64,000 nt of DNA from Myxococcaceae bacterium JPH2 (lineage in GTDB: Bacteria; Myxococcota; Myxococcia; Myxococcales; Myxococcaceae). The position numbers were made by a program, and so were the translations under genes. Under the pieces are notes generated by a model that was not told the DNA's origin, did no database searches, and saw only the letters and a program-made list of their open reading frames with translations. Of this stretch, positions 47,428-56,960 are shown piece after piece. Numbering within the stretch: position 1 is the first letter of the stretch; each line of letters opens with the position of its first letter. The stretch spans positions 1 to 64,000 of the forward strand of contig JAEMGR010000040.1 in NCBI GenBank assembly GCA_016458225.1, read 5' to 3'.

Positions 47428-49812
47428 TTACTTGGTCGTGGCGGTGAAGACCCCATCCCAGTCCGGGCCCGGGGGCTGGAGCTGGAACGTGGCGATGGCA
47501 TCGAGGAAGCGGCGCGAGGGGGTGTCATCGGCCCACAGCGTGAGGACACGCTCGAAGCGTTCCTGCGCGCGAGTCCAGTCGCGAGCGAGGAAGGAATCGA
47601 CGCCGGCCTCGAAGGCGGCCACGGCCTCGGCATCCTTCCCCGTGGGAAGCCCGAGCGCGCGCAGTTCGTAGACGCCCACGGGCGCGTGCTTGCCCTTGAC
47701 GCGCACCGCGCCGAGGCGCCGCGCGGTGACATGCTCGCGCACCTGGAGCCACGTCTGCTCGGAGATGAGGACGCGGGTGCCGTACTCCTTGTTGAGCCCT
47801 TCCAGGCGTGAACCCAGGTTCACCGCGTCTCCCATCACGGTGTAGCTGAAGCGCCCGTGCGTGCCCATGTGGCCCACGTTCATGGGGCCGGTGCTGAGGC
47901 CCACGCCAATGTCCACCTCGGGCAGCCCCGCCGCGCGCCACCCGGCGTTCAAGCGCTGGAGCGCCTCGAGGAAGCCGAGGGCGGCTCGACACGCGCGCAG
48001 CGCATGGTCGGGCTGGGCGACGGGCGCGCCCCAGAAGCACATGAGGGCATCGCCGATGTACTTGTCGAGCGTGCCGCCGTGCGCGAACACCACGTCCGTC
48101 ATGGGCGTGAGGTACTCGTTCACGAGCGAGACGAGGCGCTCGGGCGTCAGCTGCTCGGACAGCGTGGTGAAGCCTCGGATGTCGCTGAAGAGGACCGTGA
48201 GTTCGCGCCGCTCACCGCCCAGCTTGAGGCGCTCGGGATGCGCGAGGACCTGCTCCATCACGCTCGAGTCCAGGTAGTGCTGGAACGCGTGACGCAGGCG
48301 GGCCTTCTCCTGGTCCACGGACCGGTAGCCGAGGAACAACACCGCGAACGCGCACGCGCCCACCGTCGCGAGCGGCACCGCCGTGGCGACCTGCACACCC
48401 CAACCGAAGAGGAACTGATCCACCGCCGCGTACGCGAACATCAGCAGCGCCACCGTCCCCAGCTTCCACGCGTACCGCACCCGAGGCAGCAGCCGAGCCA
48501 GCAGCCACGCCGAGGCCAGCATGAAGCCCATCTCCAGCCAGCGCGCCAGCAGCGGACGCACCAGGAAGTCCCTCCCGAGGATGTTGGAGAGGAACGCGGC
48601 GCGCACGAAGACACCGGGCTCGAACTCGCTGAACGGCGTGACGCGCTGATCGAAGTTGCCCGTCAGCGTCAGGCCCACCAGCACGGCCTTGCCGCGCACG
48701 GTGGCGGGGTCGAACGTGCCATCCACCACGTCGCCCAGGCTCAGCGTGGGGAAGGCGCTCGCGGGCCCGGGGTAGTTGATCAGCGTGAAGGGCTCGGACT
48801 CGGAGATGGGGATGAGCAGGTGCTCACCGGCGCGGCGACGCAGCCGCACGCCCTCCAGCCGTCCGGTATCGGAGTCCACCACGGGCTCCACCGCCTCGGC
48901 GTCGAAGTAGGCCGCCGCCGTCTGCACATCGAGCGACGCGAGGAAGCCCCGCGGCCCCTCCAGCTTCGCCAGGATGGGCTGACGGCGCAGCGGGCCGTCC
49001 GCATCGGGGACGGTGTTGAAGAACCCGAGCCGCGGGCTGGCGCGCGCGAGTTCCGGGAGCGGGAGCTGAACCGACTGATTGCGCCAACCGGGCACCTGCT
49101 CGAAGTCGCGCGCGATGGCGGCCCCGGGGGTGAGCGGGCTGAAGTACTGCCGCAGCAGGTGGGGCTCCAGCAGCGAAGCGCGCGCCTCCTCCTGCGCCGC
49201 GAAGCGAGCCCGGTCCTTCGAAGGGTAGATGATGACGCCCTGCACGACGCGCGGCGAACGGGCGAGCGCGGCGGCCAGCGCGGCGTCTCCTCGTGCGGAA
49301 CTTCGGCGTGACAGTTCCGCCCGGTAGGCCGCGAGCAGGGGGTGCACCCCAGGGGAGCCCTCGGACATCTCGCTGAGCACCTTGTCCAACGAGTGGCCCG
49401 CCTCGGTATAGGCACGGGCGGCGTCGTTGGCGTCCTCATCCGCGAAGGCCATGTCCAGGCCCACCGCCGCGGCGCCGGCCTCGCGCAGGTGGTCTACGGC
49501 CTGGGCCAGCTTCTCGCGGGGCCAGGGCCACCGCCCGTGGACCTGGACGCTCTTCTCGTCCACGGCGGCCACCAGCACGTCTGGATGCGGCGGGCGCACG
49601 CCGCGCAGGTGGAACTGGACGTCCGTGATGCGACCCTCCACCTGGTGCACGAGCCGAGCGACCAGGGGGATGGCGTCCGAGCCCTCGGAGAGCAGGCCGA
49701 TGGCGGGCGTGGACTCCACCCAGGCGTGCAGGCCACACGCGGCCAGCGCGAGGGCCAACGAGAGCAACTCGAAGCGGCGGCGCGAGAGGTAGGAGTGCAT
49801 CCCGTCGGACAT
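47428..49812 (-). CDS. CHASE2-domain adenylate cyclase (second)
   Basis: About 794 residues: an N-terminal helix, a CHASE2 extracytoplasmic sensor (about 30-390), three clustered membrane helices (about 415-490), and a class III cyclase domain. Catalytic motifs are complete: [34 protein letters not shown]-terminal region of about 90 residues follows with helical repeat character. It is upstream of the Crp-family and phosphodiesterase-like genes on the same strand. ATG at 49812 is chosen; ATG at 49800 is a fair alternative. Confidence 0.87.
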   Translation of the reverse strand: MSDGMHSYLSRRRFELLSLALALAACGLHAWVESTPAIGLLSEGSDAIPLVARLVHQVEGRITDVQFHLRGVRPPHPDVLVAAVDEKSVQVHGRWPWPREKLAQAVDHLREAGAAAVGLDMAFADEDANDAARAYTEAGHSLDKVLSEMSEGSPGVHPLLAAYRAELSRRSSARGDAALAAALARSPRVVQGVIIYPSKDRARFAAQEEARASLLEPHLLRQYFSPLTPGAAIARDFEQVPGWRNQSVQLPLPELARASPRLGFFNTVPDADGPLRRQPILAKLEGPRGFLASLDVQTAAAYFDAEAVEPVVDSDTGRLEGVRLRRRAGEHLLIPISESEPFTLINYPGPASAFPTLSLGDVVDGTFDPATVRGKAVLVGLTLTGNFDQRVTPFSEFEPGVFVRAAFLSNILGRDFLVRPLLARWLEMGFMLASAWLLARLLPRVRYAWKLGTVALLMFAYAAVDQFLFGWGVQVATAVPLATVGACAFAVLFLGYRSVDQEKARLRHAFQHYLDSSVMEQVLAHPERLKLGGERRELTVLFSDIRGFTTLSEQLTPERLVSLVNEYLTPMTDVVFAHGGTLDKYIGDALMCFWGAPVAQPDHALRACRAALGFLEALQRLNAGWRAAGLPEVDIGVGLSTGPMNVGHMGTHGRFSYTVMGDAVNLGSRLEGLNKEYGTRVLISEQTWLQVREHVTARRLGAVRVKGKHAPVGVYELRALGLPTGKDAEAVAAFEAGVDSFLARDWTRAQERFERVLTLWADDTPSRRFLDAIATFQLQPPGPDWDGVFTATTK

Positions 49813-49885
49813 GGTAGCCGTAAACCCGACACCCGCGCGCCGAGGCCCGAGACAAGGGCCCACGGGCCGGGTAGAAGGCCGCCCC

Positions 49886-50923
49886 GTGGCGACGACCTAC
49901 AAGCAGTCCGGAGTAGACATCGAGGCCGGCGACGCGTTCGTCGAGCGCATCAAACCCTATGCCGCGCGCACCATGCGCCCCGAGGTGGTTGCCGGGGTGG
50001 GTGGATTCGGCGGTCTCTTCGCCTTGCCGCCCGGCAAGTACCGCGAGCCCGTCCTGGTGGCGGGCACGGACGGCGTGGGCACCAAGCTGAAGGTGGCCTT
50101 CCTCGCGGGGCGCCATGGCACGGTGGGCATCGACCTGGTGGCCATGTCGGTGAACGACATCCTCACCTGCGGCGCGGAGCCTCTCTTCTTCCTCGACTAT
50201 TTCGCGACGGGGCGTCTGGAGGTGGACGCCGCGGCCGAGGTGGTGAAGGGCATCGCGCAGGGCTGCGAACAGGCCGGCTGCACGCTCCTGGGCGGCGAGA
50301 CGGCGGAGATGCCCGGCTTCTACGCGCGCGGCGAGTACGACGTCGCGGGCTTCTGCGTGGGCGTGGTGGAGCGCTCGGCCATCATCGATGGCAAGAGCGT
50401 GCGTCCGGGCGACGCGCTCATCGGGCTCACCTCGTCGGGCCTGCACAGCAACGGCTACTCGCTGGCGCGCAAGGTGCTGCTCGAGGACGCGAAGCTCGCG
50501 CTCGACGCGGTGCCCGAGGGGCTGGACCGCCCGCTCGGCGACGCGCTCCTGGAGCCCACGCGCATCTACGTGAAGGATGCGCTCGCGCTCACCCAGGCGG
50601 TGAAGGTGAAGGGCATGGCCCACATCACCGGCAGCGGCATCCCGGGCAACCTGCCTCGGTGCCTGCCGGACGGGACGCGCGCGGTGCTGAGCGAGAAGAC
50701 GTGGGTGAAGCCGCCCATCTTCGACCTCATCGCGAAGACGGGCGCGGTGGCGCGCGACGAGATGTTCAGCACGTTCAACATGGGCCTGGGCCTCATCGTC
50801 GTGGTGGCGAAGGAGGACGTGGCCCAGGCGCTGTCCGTGCTCAAGGCGCGGGGAGTCCAGGCGTCCGAGGTGGGGCGCGTGGAAGCCGGCCAGGGCGAGG
50901 CGACGGCGGTCATCGACCCATGA
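49886..50923 (+). CDS. purM: Phosphoribosylformylglycinamidine cyclo-ligase
   Basis: A 345-residue AIR synthetase of purine synthesis. Motifs [11 protein letters not shown] and [11 protein letters not shown] are present, and the length is typical. GTG start. It heads purM-purN-DUF523, and its stop overlaps the purN ATG in ATGA (50920-50923). Confidence 0.95.
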   Translation: MATTYKQSGVDIEAGDAFVERIKPYAARTMRPEVVAGVGGFGGLFALPPGKYREPVLVAGTDGVGTKLKVAFLAGRHGTVGIDLVAMSVNDILTCGAEPLFFLDYFATGRLEVDAAAEVVKGIAQGCEQAGCTLLGGETAEMPGFYARGEYDVAGFCVGVVERSAIIDGKSVRPGDALIGLTSSGLHSNGYSLARKVLLEDAKLALDAVPEGLDRPLGDALLEPTRIYVKDALALTQAVKVKGMAHITGSGIPGNLPRCLPDGTRAVLSEKTWVKPPIFDLIAKTGAVARDEMFSTFNMGLGLIVVVAKEDVAQALSVLKARGVQASEVGRVEAGQGEATAVIDP

Positions 50924-51585
50924 GCCAGGGGCGGGCCCGGCTGGGAGTGCTCGTCAGCGGAAGCGGCAGCAACCTCCAGGCGCTGCTCGACGCGTGCGCG
51001 CGCGAGGGCTTCCCGGCCGAGGTGGCGTGCGTGGTGTCCAACATCCCCACGGCGTTCGCGCTGGAGCGCGCGCGCAAGGCGGGCGTGCGCGCCGAGGTGG
51101 TGGACCACAAGGCCTTCGGCGCCAAGACGGACTTCGAGGGCGCCTTGCGCGACGTGCTGCGCGACGCCCGTGTTGAATGGGTCTGTCTGGCGGGCTTCAT
51201 GCGCCTGTTGAGCGCGGACTTCCTCGCGCACTTCCCAGGGCGGGTGCTCAACATCCACCCGTCCCTCCTGCCGTCCTTCCCGGGACTGCATGCGCCGAGG
51301 CAAGCGCTGGAGCGCGGCGTGAAGGTCGCCGGGTGCACGGTGCACTACGTGGATGCGGGGACGGATTCGGGCCCCATCATCGCGCAGGCCGCGGTGCCCG
51401 TGCTGCCGGACGATGACGAGAAGTCATTGGCGGCGCGCATCCTCGTGGAGGAGCACCAACTCTATCCGCTCGCGGTTCGTCTGGCCGTCACGGGCAAGGT
51501 GACCCAGGACGGCGCGCGCACGCGTGTGGATGCCCAGGCGACCACGGCTCCACTCGCGCTGCGCAGCCCAGGGATGGAGCGGTGA
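50920..51585 (+). CDS. purN: Phosphoribosylglycinamide formyltransferase
   Basis: A 221-residue GAR transformylase. The conserved [27 protein letters not shown] and [12 protein letters not shown] cover the catalytic Asn/His/Asp. The C-terminus overlaps the GTG of the next gene in GTGA (51582-51585). Translationally coupled to purM. Confidence 0.95.
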   Translation: MSQGRARLGVLVSGSGSNLQALLDACAREGFPAEVACVVSNIPTAFALERARKAGVRAEVVDHKAFGAKTDFEGALRDVLRDARVEWVCLAGFMRLLSADFLAHFPGRVLNIHPSLLPSFPGLHAPRQALERGVKVAGCTVHYVDAGTDSGPIIAQAAVPVLPDDDEKSLAARILVEEHQLYPLAVRLAVTGKVTQDGARTRVDAQATTAPLALRSPGMER

Positions 51586-52082
51586 CGAACGCTCCGGAGC
51601 CTTCCGGGCGCGAGGCGAGACTGGAAGCGCTGCGCGGCGCGAAAGTGATTCTCGTCAGCGCGTGCCTGCTCGGCGAGGCCTGTCGGTACGACGGCCGCTC
51701 GCAGCGCTCTGAGCGAGTGCTCGCGACGCTGGAGGGCAAGGAGGTCATCCCCATGTGCCCCGAGACGGGAGCGGGCCTGGGTATCCCCCGTCCGCCCGTG
51801 GACCTGAGCGGAGGCACGGGTGTGGACGTCTGGGCTGGGCGCGCCCGCGCGGTGGAGCGCAAGGCACGAGTCGATCGGACAGGAGCATTCCAGCTCGGCG
51901 CGCGCATGGCACTGGAGGCGACGCAGCGCTTCGGCGCCACCGTCGCGCTCCTGAAGGAAAAGAGCCCCTCCTGCGGCAGCCAGCGTGTCTACACCGACGG
52001 CGTGCTGCGCCCAGGCGAGGGCATCACCGCGGCGCTGCTGCGCGAGCACGGCGTCGTCGTGGTGAGCGACGAAGAGCTGTAG
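51582..52082 (+). CDS. DUF523 protein
   Basis: A 166-residue protein of the DUF523 family with conserved ACLLGEACRYDG, CPETGAGLG and the KSPSCGS motif near the C-terminus; the cysteines suggest a metal or iron-sulfur site. Function unknown. GTG overlaps purN, so it is expressed with the purine genes. It converges with the 3-hydroxyisobutyryl-CoA hydrolase-like gene, three bases apart. Confidence 0.8.
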   Translation: MTNAPEPSGREARLEALRGAKVILVSACLLGEACRYDGRSQRSERVLATLEGKEVIPMCPETGAGLGIPRPPVDLSGGTGVDVWAGRARAVERKARVDRTGAFQLGARMALEATQRFGATVALLKEKSPSCGSQRVYTDGVLRPGEGITAALLREHGVVVVSDEEL

Positions 52083-52085
52083 CCC

Positions 52086-53165
52086 TCAGCGCCCTGCAGT
52101 CAGTTCGAACGAGTCCGACGGATCCGCCGCGAAACACGCGTCCACAGCATCCTCCGACACGGCATCGAGCGAGGCCGGGCTCCAGCGCGGCTTCTGGTCC
52201 TTGTCGATGAGCACCGCGCGGATGCCTTCGCGAAAGTCCGCTCGCGCCGTCAGCGTCTGACTCAGTCGGTACTCCACGGGCACCATCGCGTCGTAGTCGC
52301 GGCCTCGGCCCATTCGAAGCTGCCGCAACGTGACCTTGAGGCTCATCGGGCACATGCGCGCGAGCGTCGCCCGCGTCTGTTCCGCCCACTCGGAGCGCTC
52401 CGCCTCCAGCGCGCGCAGGATGTCCTCCACACGGTCCGCCGCGAAGCACCGCGCGATGGCCTCGGCCCGAGCGCTCAAGGGCGACTCACCCGAGTCCGCG
52501 GCAAAGCCCGTCAGCACTCGCGACGTCACCTCCATCGCGGGCCCCTTCCAGTCGGCGCTCACCAGCGCATCGACCACGCCCTCCAGCCGCGAGGCCGCAA
52601 TCTGATGCGTCGCATAGCCGAGCCACCGCGCATCCGCCGCATCGCAGCGCGCGCCCGTGAGCCCCAGATACGTCCCCATCTCGCTCGGGAACCGCGGGAG
52701 GAACCAGCTTCCGCCCACGTCGGGGAACAGGCCGATCGCGGTCTCGGGCATCGACAGCATCAGCCGCTCCGTGACGACGCGGAACGCGCCATGCGCAGAC
52801 AGCCCCAGCCCTCCACCCATGCAGACGCCATCCACCAGCGCGATGAACGGCTTGGGGTAGTGGTGGATGAGGTGGTTCAGGGCGTACTCAGCCCGGAAGA
52901 ACGCGCGCGACAGCGGCTCACCCTCCACCGGCGACGGCCCCGAGAGCGAGGCGGCGACCGCGCGCACGTCTCCTCCCGCGCAGAAGGCCCGTCCCCCCGC
53001 GCCGCGAATCACCACGGCGCGCACTCGGTCATCAGCGGCCCAGGCTCGGAGCTGGGGGTCCATCGCTCGGCACATCCCCAGGCTCAGCGCGTTGAGCGCC
53101 TGGGGGCGGTTCAGCGTCACGAGCCCCACCGGGCCTCGCGTCTCCAGCAGCACGTCCTCGCTCAT
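52086..53165 (-). CDS. 3-hydroxyisobutyryl-CoA hydrolase-like crotonase
   Basis: A 359-residue crotonase-superfamily protein. MPETAIGLFPDVGGS contains the catalytic Glu and Asp of 3-hydroxyisobutyryl-CoA hydrolase in the right spacing, and the length fits that enzyme (about 350) better than enoyl-CoA hydratase (260). It likely acts in valine or propionate catabolism. Alone on its strand. Confidence 0.85.
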   Translation of the reverse strand: MSEDVLLETRGPVGLVTLNRPQALNALSLGMCRAMDPQLRAWAADDRVRAVVIRGAGGRAFCAGGDVRAVAASLSGPSPVEGEPLSRAFFRAEYALNHLIHHYPKPFIALVDGVCMGGGLGLSAHGAFRVVTERLMLSMPETAIGLFPDVGGSWFLPRFPSEMGTYLGLTGARCDAADARWLGYATHQIAASRLEGVVDALVSADWKGPAMEVTSRVLTGFAADSGESPLSARAEAIARCFAADRVEDILRALEAERSEWAEQTRATLARMCPMSLKVTLRQLRMGRGRDYDAMVPVEYRLSQTLTARADFREGIRAVLIDKDQKPRWSPASLDAVSEDAVDACFAADPSDSFELTAGR

Positions 53166-53247
53166 GGCGCGGGGATATCAGGCCCGAGCGAAACCGGGGC
53201 CGCCATTCCAGGGATGACACGGGGAGAGAACGCGGTATGGGAGGGCC

Positions 53248-53934
53248 ATGACCTTCGCCACGGCCCCCTTGCGCGCCGCCGTCTTCGACATGGACGGCAC
53301 GCTCATCGACAACATGGACTTCCACAACCGCGCCTGGGTGGCCCTCTCCCGGCGACTGGGGCTCGACACCACCGCCGAGCGCTTCCAGACGGAGTTCGCC
53401 GGCAAGAAGAACGAGGAGATCCTCCCGGAGCTGCTCGGGCGTCCGCTCTCAGCCGAGGAGCTGGCCTCGCTCGCCGACGAGAAGGAGTCCCACTATCGCA
53501 CCCTGTACCGCCCCCACCTCGCGCTGCACGTCGGGGCAGACGCGTTCCTCGCTCGGCTGAGTGCGGCCGGAATCCGTCTGGCCGTGGCCACCGCCGCGCC
53601 GCAGGGCAACCGCGAGCTGGTCCTGGACGGGCTCGCCATCCGCGCCCGCTTCGAGCGGGTGGTGGGCGCCGAGGAGGTCACACGGGGCAAGCCCGCGCCG
53701 GACATCTTCCTCGCCGCGGCGAAGGCCCTCGCGGTGCCCCCGGAGTCGTGCATTGCCTTCGAGGACGCCATCAACGGCGTGCTGTCCGCCCGAGCCGCCG
53801 GGATGGTGACGGTGGGCATCACCACCACGACTTCCGCCGAGCAGCTCCTTCGCGCGGGGGCGCAGTACACCGCCCCCGACTTCGCCTCGCTGCCCGAGCC
53901 GCTGCTCGCGCGCCTCTTCGCCTCGCGAGGGTGA
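53248..53934 (+). CDS. HAD-family phosphatase (beta-phosphoglucomutase-like)
   Basis: A 228-residue HAD hydrolase of subfamily IA. FDMDGTLIDN holds the nucleophile Asp, and GKPAPDIF and FEDAINGV the later motifs. The cap domain is helical. The substrate may be a sugar phosphate. It diverges from the 3-hydroxyisobutyryl-CoA-hydrolase-like gene across 82 bp. Confidence 0.85.
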   Translation: MTFATAPLRAAVFDMDGTLIDNMDFHNRAWVALSRRLGLDTTAERFQTEFAGKKNEEILPELLGRPLSAEELASLADEKESHYRTLYRPHLALHVGADAFLARLSAAGIRLAVATAAPQGNRELVLDGLAIRARFERVVGAEEVTRGKPAPDIFLAAAKALAVPPESCIAFEDAINGVLSARAAGMVTVGITTTTSAEQLLRAGAQYTAPDFASLPEPLLARLFASRG

Positions 53935-54026
53935 CGGACCGGCTCCCCTCCCCCGCGCATGGATCCGCGCGGGGGATGCGCCAAAAGGGCGCCAGACCGC
54001 GGGACGTTGTGTAGTGTTCCCGCCCC

Positions 54027-55556
54027 ATGGCGACGTCCACAGCCAAACTCAAGCTTTCCTCGGGCCCCTCTCGGCACGTGTACGACGTCATCGTGCTGGG
54101 CAGCCAGTTGGGGGGCGCGCTCACCGCCGCCCTCCTCGCCAAGCGCAACCACCGCGTGCTGCTGGTGGAGCACGACGGCATGGGCCCGGGCTACGAGCAC
54201 GACGGCTTCCTCCTGCCGTACGCCCCCTTCGTCGCGCCGCCGCTCAAGGCCATGCCCGCCGTGGAGGAGGCCCTCACCGAGCTGGGCCTCGCCACCCATG
54301 TCGGGCGAGCCCTGCGCCCGCACGTCCCCGAGCTTCAGCTCGTCATGCCCCGGCACCGCGTGGACCTCTCCGCGGACCCCAACCGGCGTCGAGCCGAACT
54401 GGCCCGCGAGTTCGGAGACACGGCCGAGGGAGTCCTGGGGGCGCTGGCCGGAGCCACCGCGCAGCACGAGGCCACCGACGCCTTCTTCAAGGCCAATCCC
54501 CAGCTCCCGCCCGACGGATTCTTCGAGGCCTGGGGACTCAAGAGCCTCATCAAGAACCATCCCGGCCTGGAGGCCACGCCTCGCCTGGGCGGTGACGACC
54601 CGGCGGTGTCCCTGGTCCGAGGGCTGTTGCCCTTCCTCGTCCACCTGGACAAGCCCAGCTCGCCGCTGGCGCAGACCCGCCCGCTGTCCCAGGTGCTGAC
54701 CGCGCCCTCGACGTACCCCGGAGGCATGGACGCCCTGCGAGAGGCGCTCACGCGGCGGCTCGCGGAGCTGGGCGGCGACGTGCTCTCCCGCGACAACGCC
54801 TCGGGCTTCATCGTCGAGGAGCTCTCGTTCGACGGCAGCAAGTTCGCGGGCGTGAAGCTGATGCGCTCGGACACGCTGTACCGCGCCTCGTGCCTGGTGG
54901 CGGCCACGGACACGGGCGCGCTGCGGCGGCTGGTGACGGACAAGAAGCACCACCGCGCCCTGCTCGAGCACCTGGATCAGTCGACGCCCAAGTCCATCCT
55001 CTTCGCCGTGAACTGGGTCGTCCCCGAGGCCGCCCTGCCGCGAGGCCTGGGTGAACTCGCGCTCGTGGACACGCAGGACACGGAGCTGGGTCCACTGCTC
55101 GTCCAGCAGCACCCCGCTCGCACCGCGCCCGGCGGCGCCACGAAGGAGAGCAAGGACGTCGAGGGCGTGCGAGTCATCTGCGCGGGCGCATTCGTCCCGG
55201 CCTCGGCTCGCGACCTGGGCGAGGAGCACCTCCAGGGGCTCGCCGCACGCATCGATGGGCACCTGGAGCGCCTGATGCCCTTCACCGTCCAGCACCGGGC
55301 CCTGCGCTCGGCGCCCTACCTGGATGCCGGAGGCGTGCGCGGCAGCCGGCTCATGCCCCATCCGCTCTACGCGTTCGAGACCGAGGCGTTCCTCGGCATC
55401 ACCGGCCTCAAGCAGCGCACGCCCGCCAAGAATGTGATCCTGGCGGGCCGTGAGGTGCTGCCGGGCCTGGGGCTGGAGGGCGAACTGCTCGCGGGAATGC
55501 GAGCGGCGAGGCTCGTCCAGGAGATGCTCAAGAAGAAAGATCCCCTCAAGGGCTGA
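54027..55556 (+). CDS. Carotenoid-desaturase-like FAD oxidoreductase
   Basis: A 509-residue flavoprotein of the phytoene desaturase/NAD(P)-FAD oxidoreductase group, with an N-terminal dinucleotide motif and the C-terminal segment VILAGREVLPGLGLEG. At the dinucleotide-binding motif it reads GSQLGG (25-30): the second glycine of GxGxxG is Gln27, an unusual change. TAGTGT lies nine bases before the ATG and no Shine-Dalgarno is evident. Substrate unknown. Confidence 0.75.
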   Translation: MATSTAKLKLSSGPSRHVYDVIVLGSQLGGALTAALLAKRNHRVLLVEHDGMGPGYEHDGFLLPYAPFVAPPLKAMPAVEEALTELGLATHVGRALRPHVPELQLVMPRHRVDLSADPNRRRAELAREFGDTAEGVLGALAGATAQHEATDAFFKANPQLPPDGFFEAWGLKSLIKNHPGLEATPRLGGDDPAVSLVRGLLPFLVHLDKPSSPLAQTRPLSQVLTAPSTYPGGMDALREALTRRLAELGGDVLSRDNASGFIVEELSFDGSKFAGVKLMRSDTLYRASCLVAATDTGALRRLVTDKKHHRALLEHLDQSTPKSILFAVNWVVPEAALPRGLGELALVDTQDTELGPLLVQQHPARTAPGGATKESKDVEGVRVICAGAFVPASARDLGEEHLQGLAARIDGHLERLMPFTVQHRALRSAPYLDAGGVRGSRLMPHPLYAFETEAFLGITGLKQRTPAKNVILAGREVLPGLGLEGELLAGMRAARLVQEMLKKKDPLKG

Positions 55557-55659
55557 TCGCAGGACGGATCCGGCTGGATTTTCGGATTGTTTCTGGTAGG
55601 TTCCGCCGCTCTTTTATGGGCAGGCGTCGAACGCCCCAGTTTTCAAGGAGTTAGCAGTC

Positions 55660-55851
55660 ATGGCGTGGAAGTGCGACATCTGTGGGAAGCGTCCGCTGGT
55701 GGGTAACAACGTCAGCCACGCGAACAACAAGACGAAGAAGCGGACCCTGCCGAACCTGCAGAAGCTTCGGGCGAACGTCGAGGGCCGCCATGAGCGCGTC
55801 CTGGCGTGCACCCGCTGCATCAAGGCAGGCAAGGTCGTCAAGGCTGCCTGA
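55660..55851 (+). CDS. rpmB: 50S ribosomal protein L28
   Basis: A 63-residue L28 with the zinc-binding cysteines CDIC and CTRC, the C+ form. A clear AAGGAG lies eight to nine bases before the ATG. Separated from the oxidoreductase by 103 bp; murQ starts 16 bp after the stop. Confidence 0.95.
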   Translation: MAWKCDICGKRPLVGNNVSHANNKTKKRTLPNLQKLRANVEGRHERVLACTRCIKAGKVVKAA

Positions 55852-55867
55852 CGCGGAGGACTCGTAG

Positions 55868-56830
55868 GTGGGCAAGACGCGCGCGGCATCGTCAGCGCTT
55901 CCGCCCACCGAACGAATCCATCCACGCGCGGACGACCTGGACCTCCTCTCTGTTGAGGCGGTCGTTCGCCGTCTGCATCAGGAAGACCTGACCGCGCTCC
56001 GCGCGGTTCGTGAGGCGCTGCCCGAAGTTTCGGCGGCGGCACGGGCCGTAGCGGATGCCTTGCGGGCAGGAGGTCGGCTTCTCTACGTGGGCGCGGGCAC
56101 CAGCGGAAGGCTGGGCGCCGTGGACGCCAGCGAGTGTCCGCCGACTTTTGGCAGCCCCTTCTCTCAAGTCCAGGTCGCCCTCGCGGGCGGTCGTCGGGCA
56201 CTCATGCGCGCGGTCGAAGGCGCCGAGGATGACGCCGACGCGGGCGGACGTGCCGTGCGGGCCTTCCGCGCTTCGCCCTCCGACATCGTGTGCGGCATCT
56301 CCGCGAGTGCCTCCACGCCCTACGTCCTGGGCGCGCTGGCCGAGGCCCGTCGTCGCGGCGCCCGCACGCTCCTGGTCTGCTGCAACCCACCCTCCCCCAC
56401 CCTCGACGTGGACCAGGTGGTGGTGGCCCTCACCGGCCCCGAGCTGGTGGCGGGATCGACCCGGCTCAAGGCGGGCACAGCCACGAAGCTCATCCTGAAT
56501 GCGCTGACCACGGCGGCCTTCGTTTCGCTGGGCCGGGTCTACCGGGGGCGCATGGTGGGCGTTCGCCCATCCAACGCGAAGCTGCGAGCCCGCGCCACGC
56601 GCATGGTGGCGGAGCTGAGCGGGCTGCCCGCTCCCGAGGCGCAACGTCTGCTCGAGGCCGCGGGCGGAGAGGTGCGGCTCGCGATGGCCATGCACTTCAC
56701 GGGGCTCGGCGCTCGCGCGGCTCGCAAGCAGTTGGATGCCCGGGGCCTGCGTGCCTTGGAACCGACACGCGCCGCCGCGTCGAACCCGCGCGCACGGCGG
56801 TCCAAGCCGCGCGGTGCAGTCGCCCACTGA
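55868..56830 (+). CDS. murQ: N-acetylmuramic acid 6-phosphate etherase
   Basis: A 320-residue SIS-domain lyase that releases lactate from MurNAc-6-phosphate in cell-wall recycling. The motif GAGTSGRLGAVDASECPPTFG-like segment is intact, including the catalytic Glu in DASECPP. GTG start with GGAGG about eight bases upstream. Followed after 130 bp by anmK, so the two form a recycling pair. Confidence 0.93.
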   Translation: MGKTRAASSALPPTERIHPRADDLDLLSVEAVVRRLHQEDLTALRAVREALPEVSAAARAVADALRAGGRLLYVGAGTSGRLGAVDASECPPTFGSPFSQVQVALAGGRRALMRAVEGAEDDADAGGRAVRAFRASPSDIVCGISASASTPYVLGALAEARRRGARTLLVCCNPPSPTLDVDQVVVALTGPELVAGSTRLKAGTATKLILNALTTAAFVSLGRVYRGRMVGVRPSNAKLRARATRMVAELSGLPAPEAQRLLEAAGGEVRLAMAMHFTGLGARAARKQLDARGLRALEPTRAAASNPRARRSKPRGAVAH

Positions 56831-56960
56831 CCACTGCCCAACACACTCGACGCCTGACGCACAACGGGGGGACTCCCCCATTGCGCCGGAGGTGAACACG
56901 TCCGCGCTCACGCGAGCCCCGCCACGGGCCGCTGTCAGGTGCGCTTCCTAGACTCGGGGG

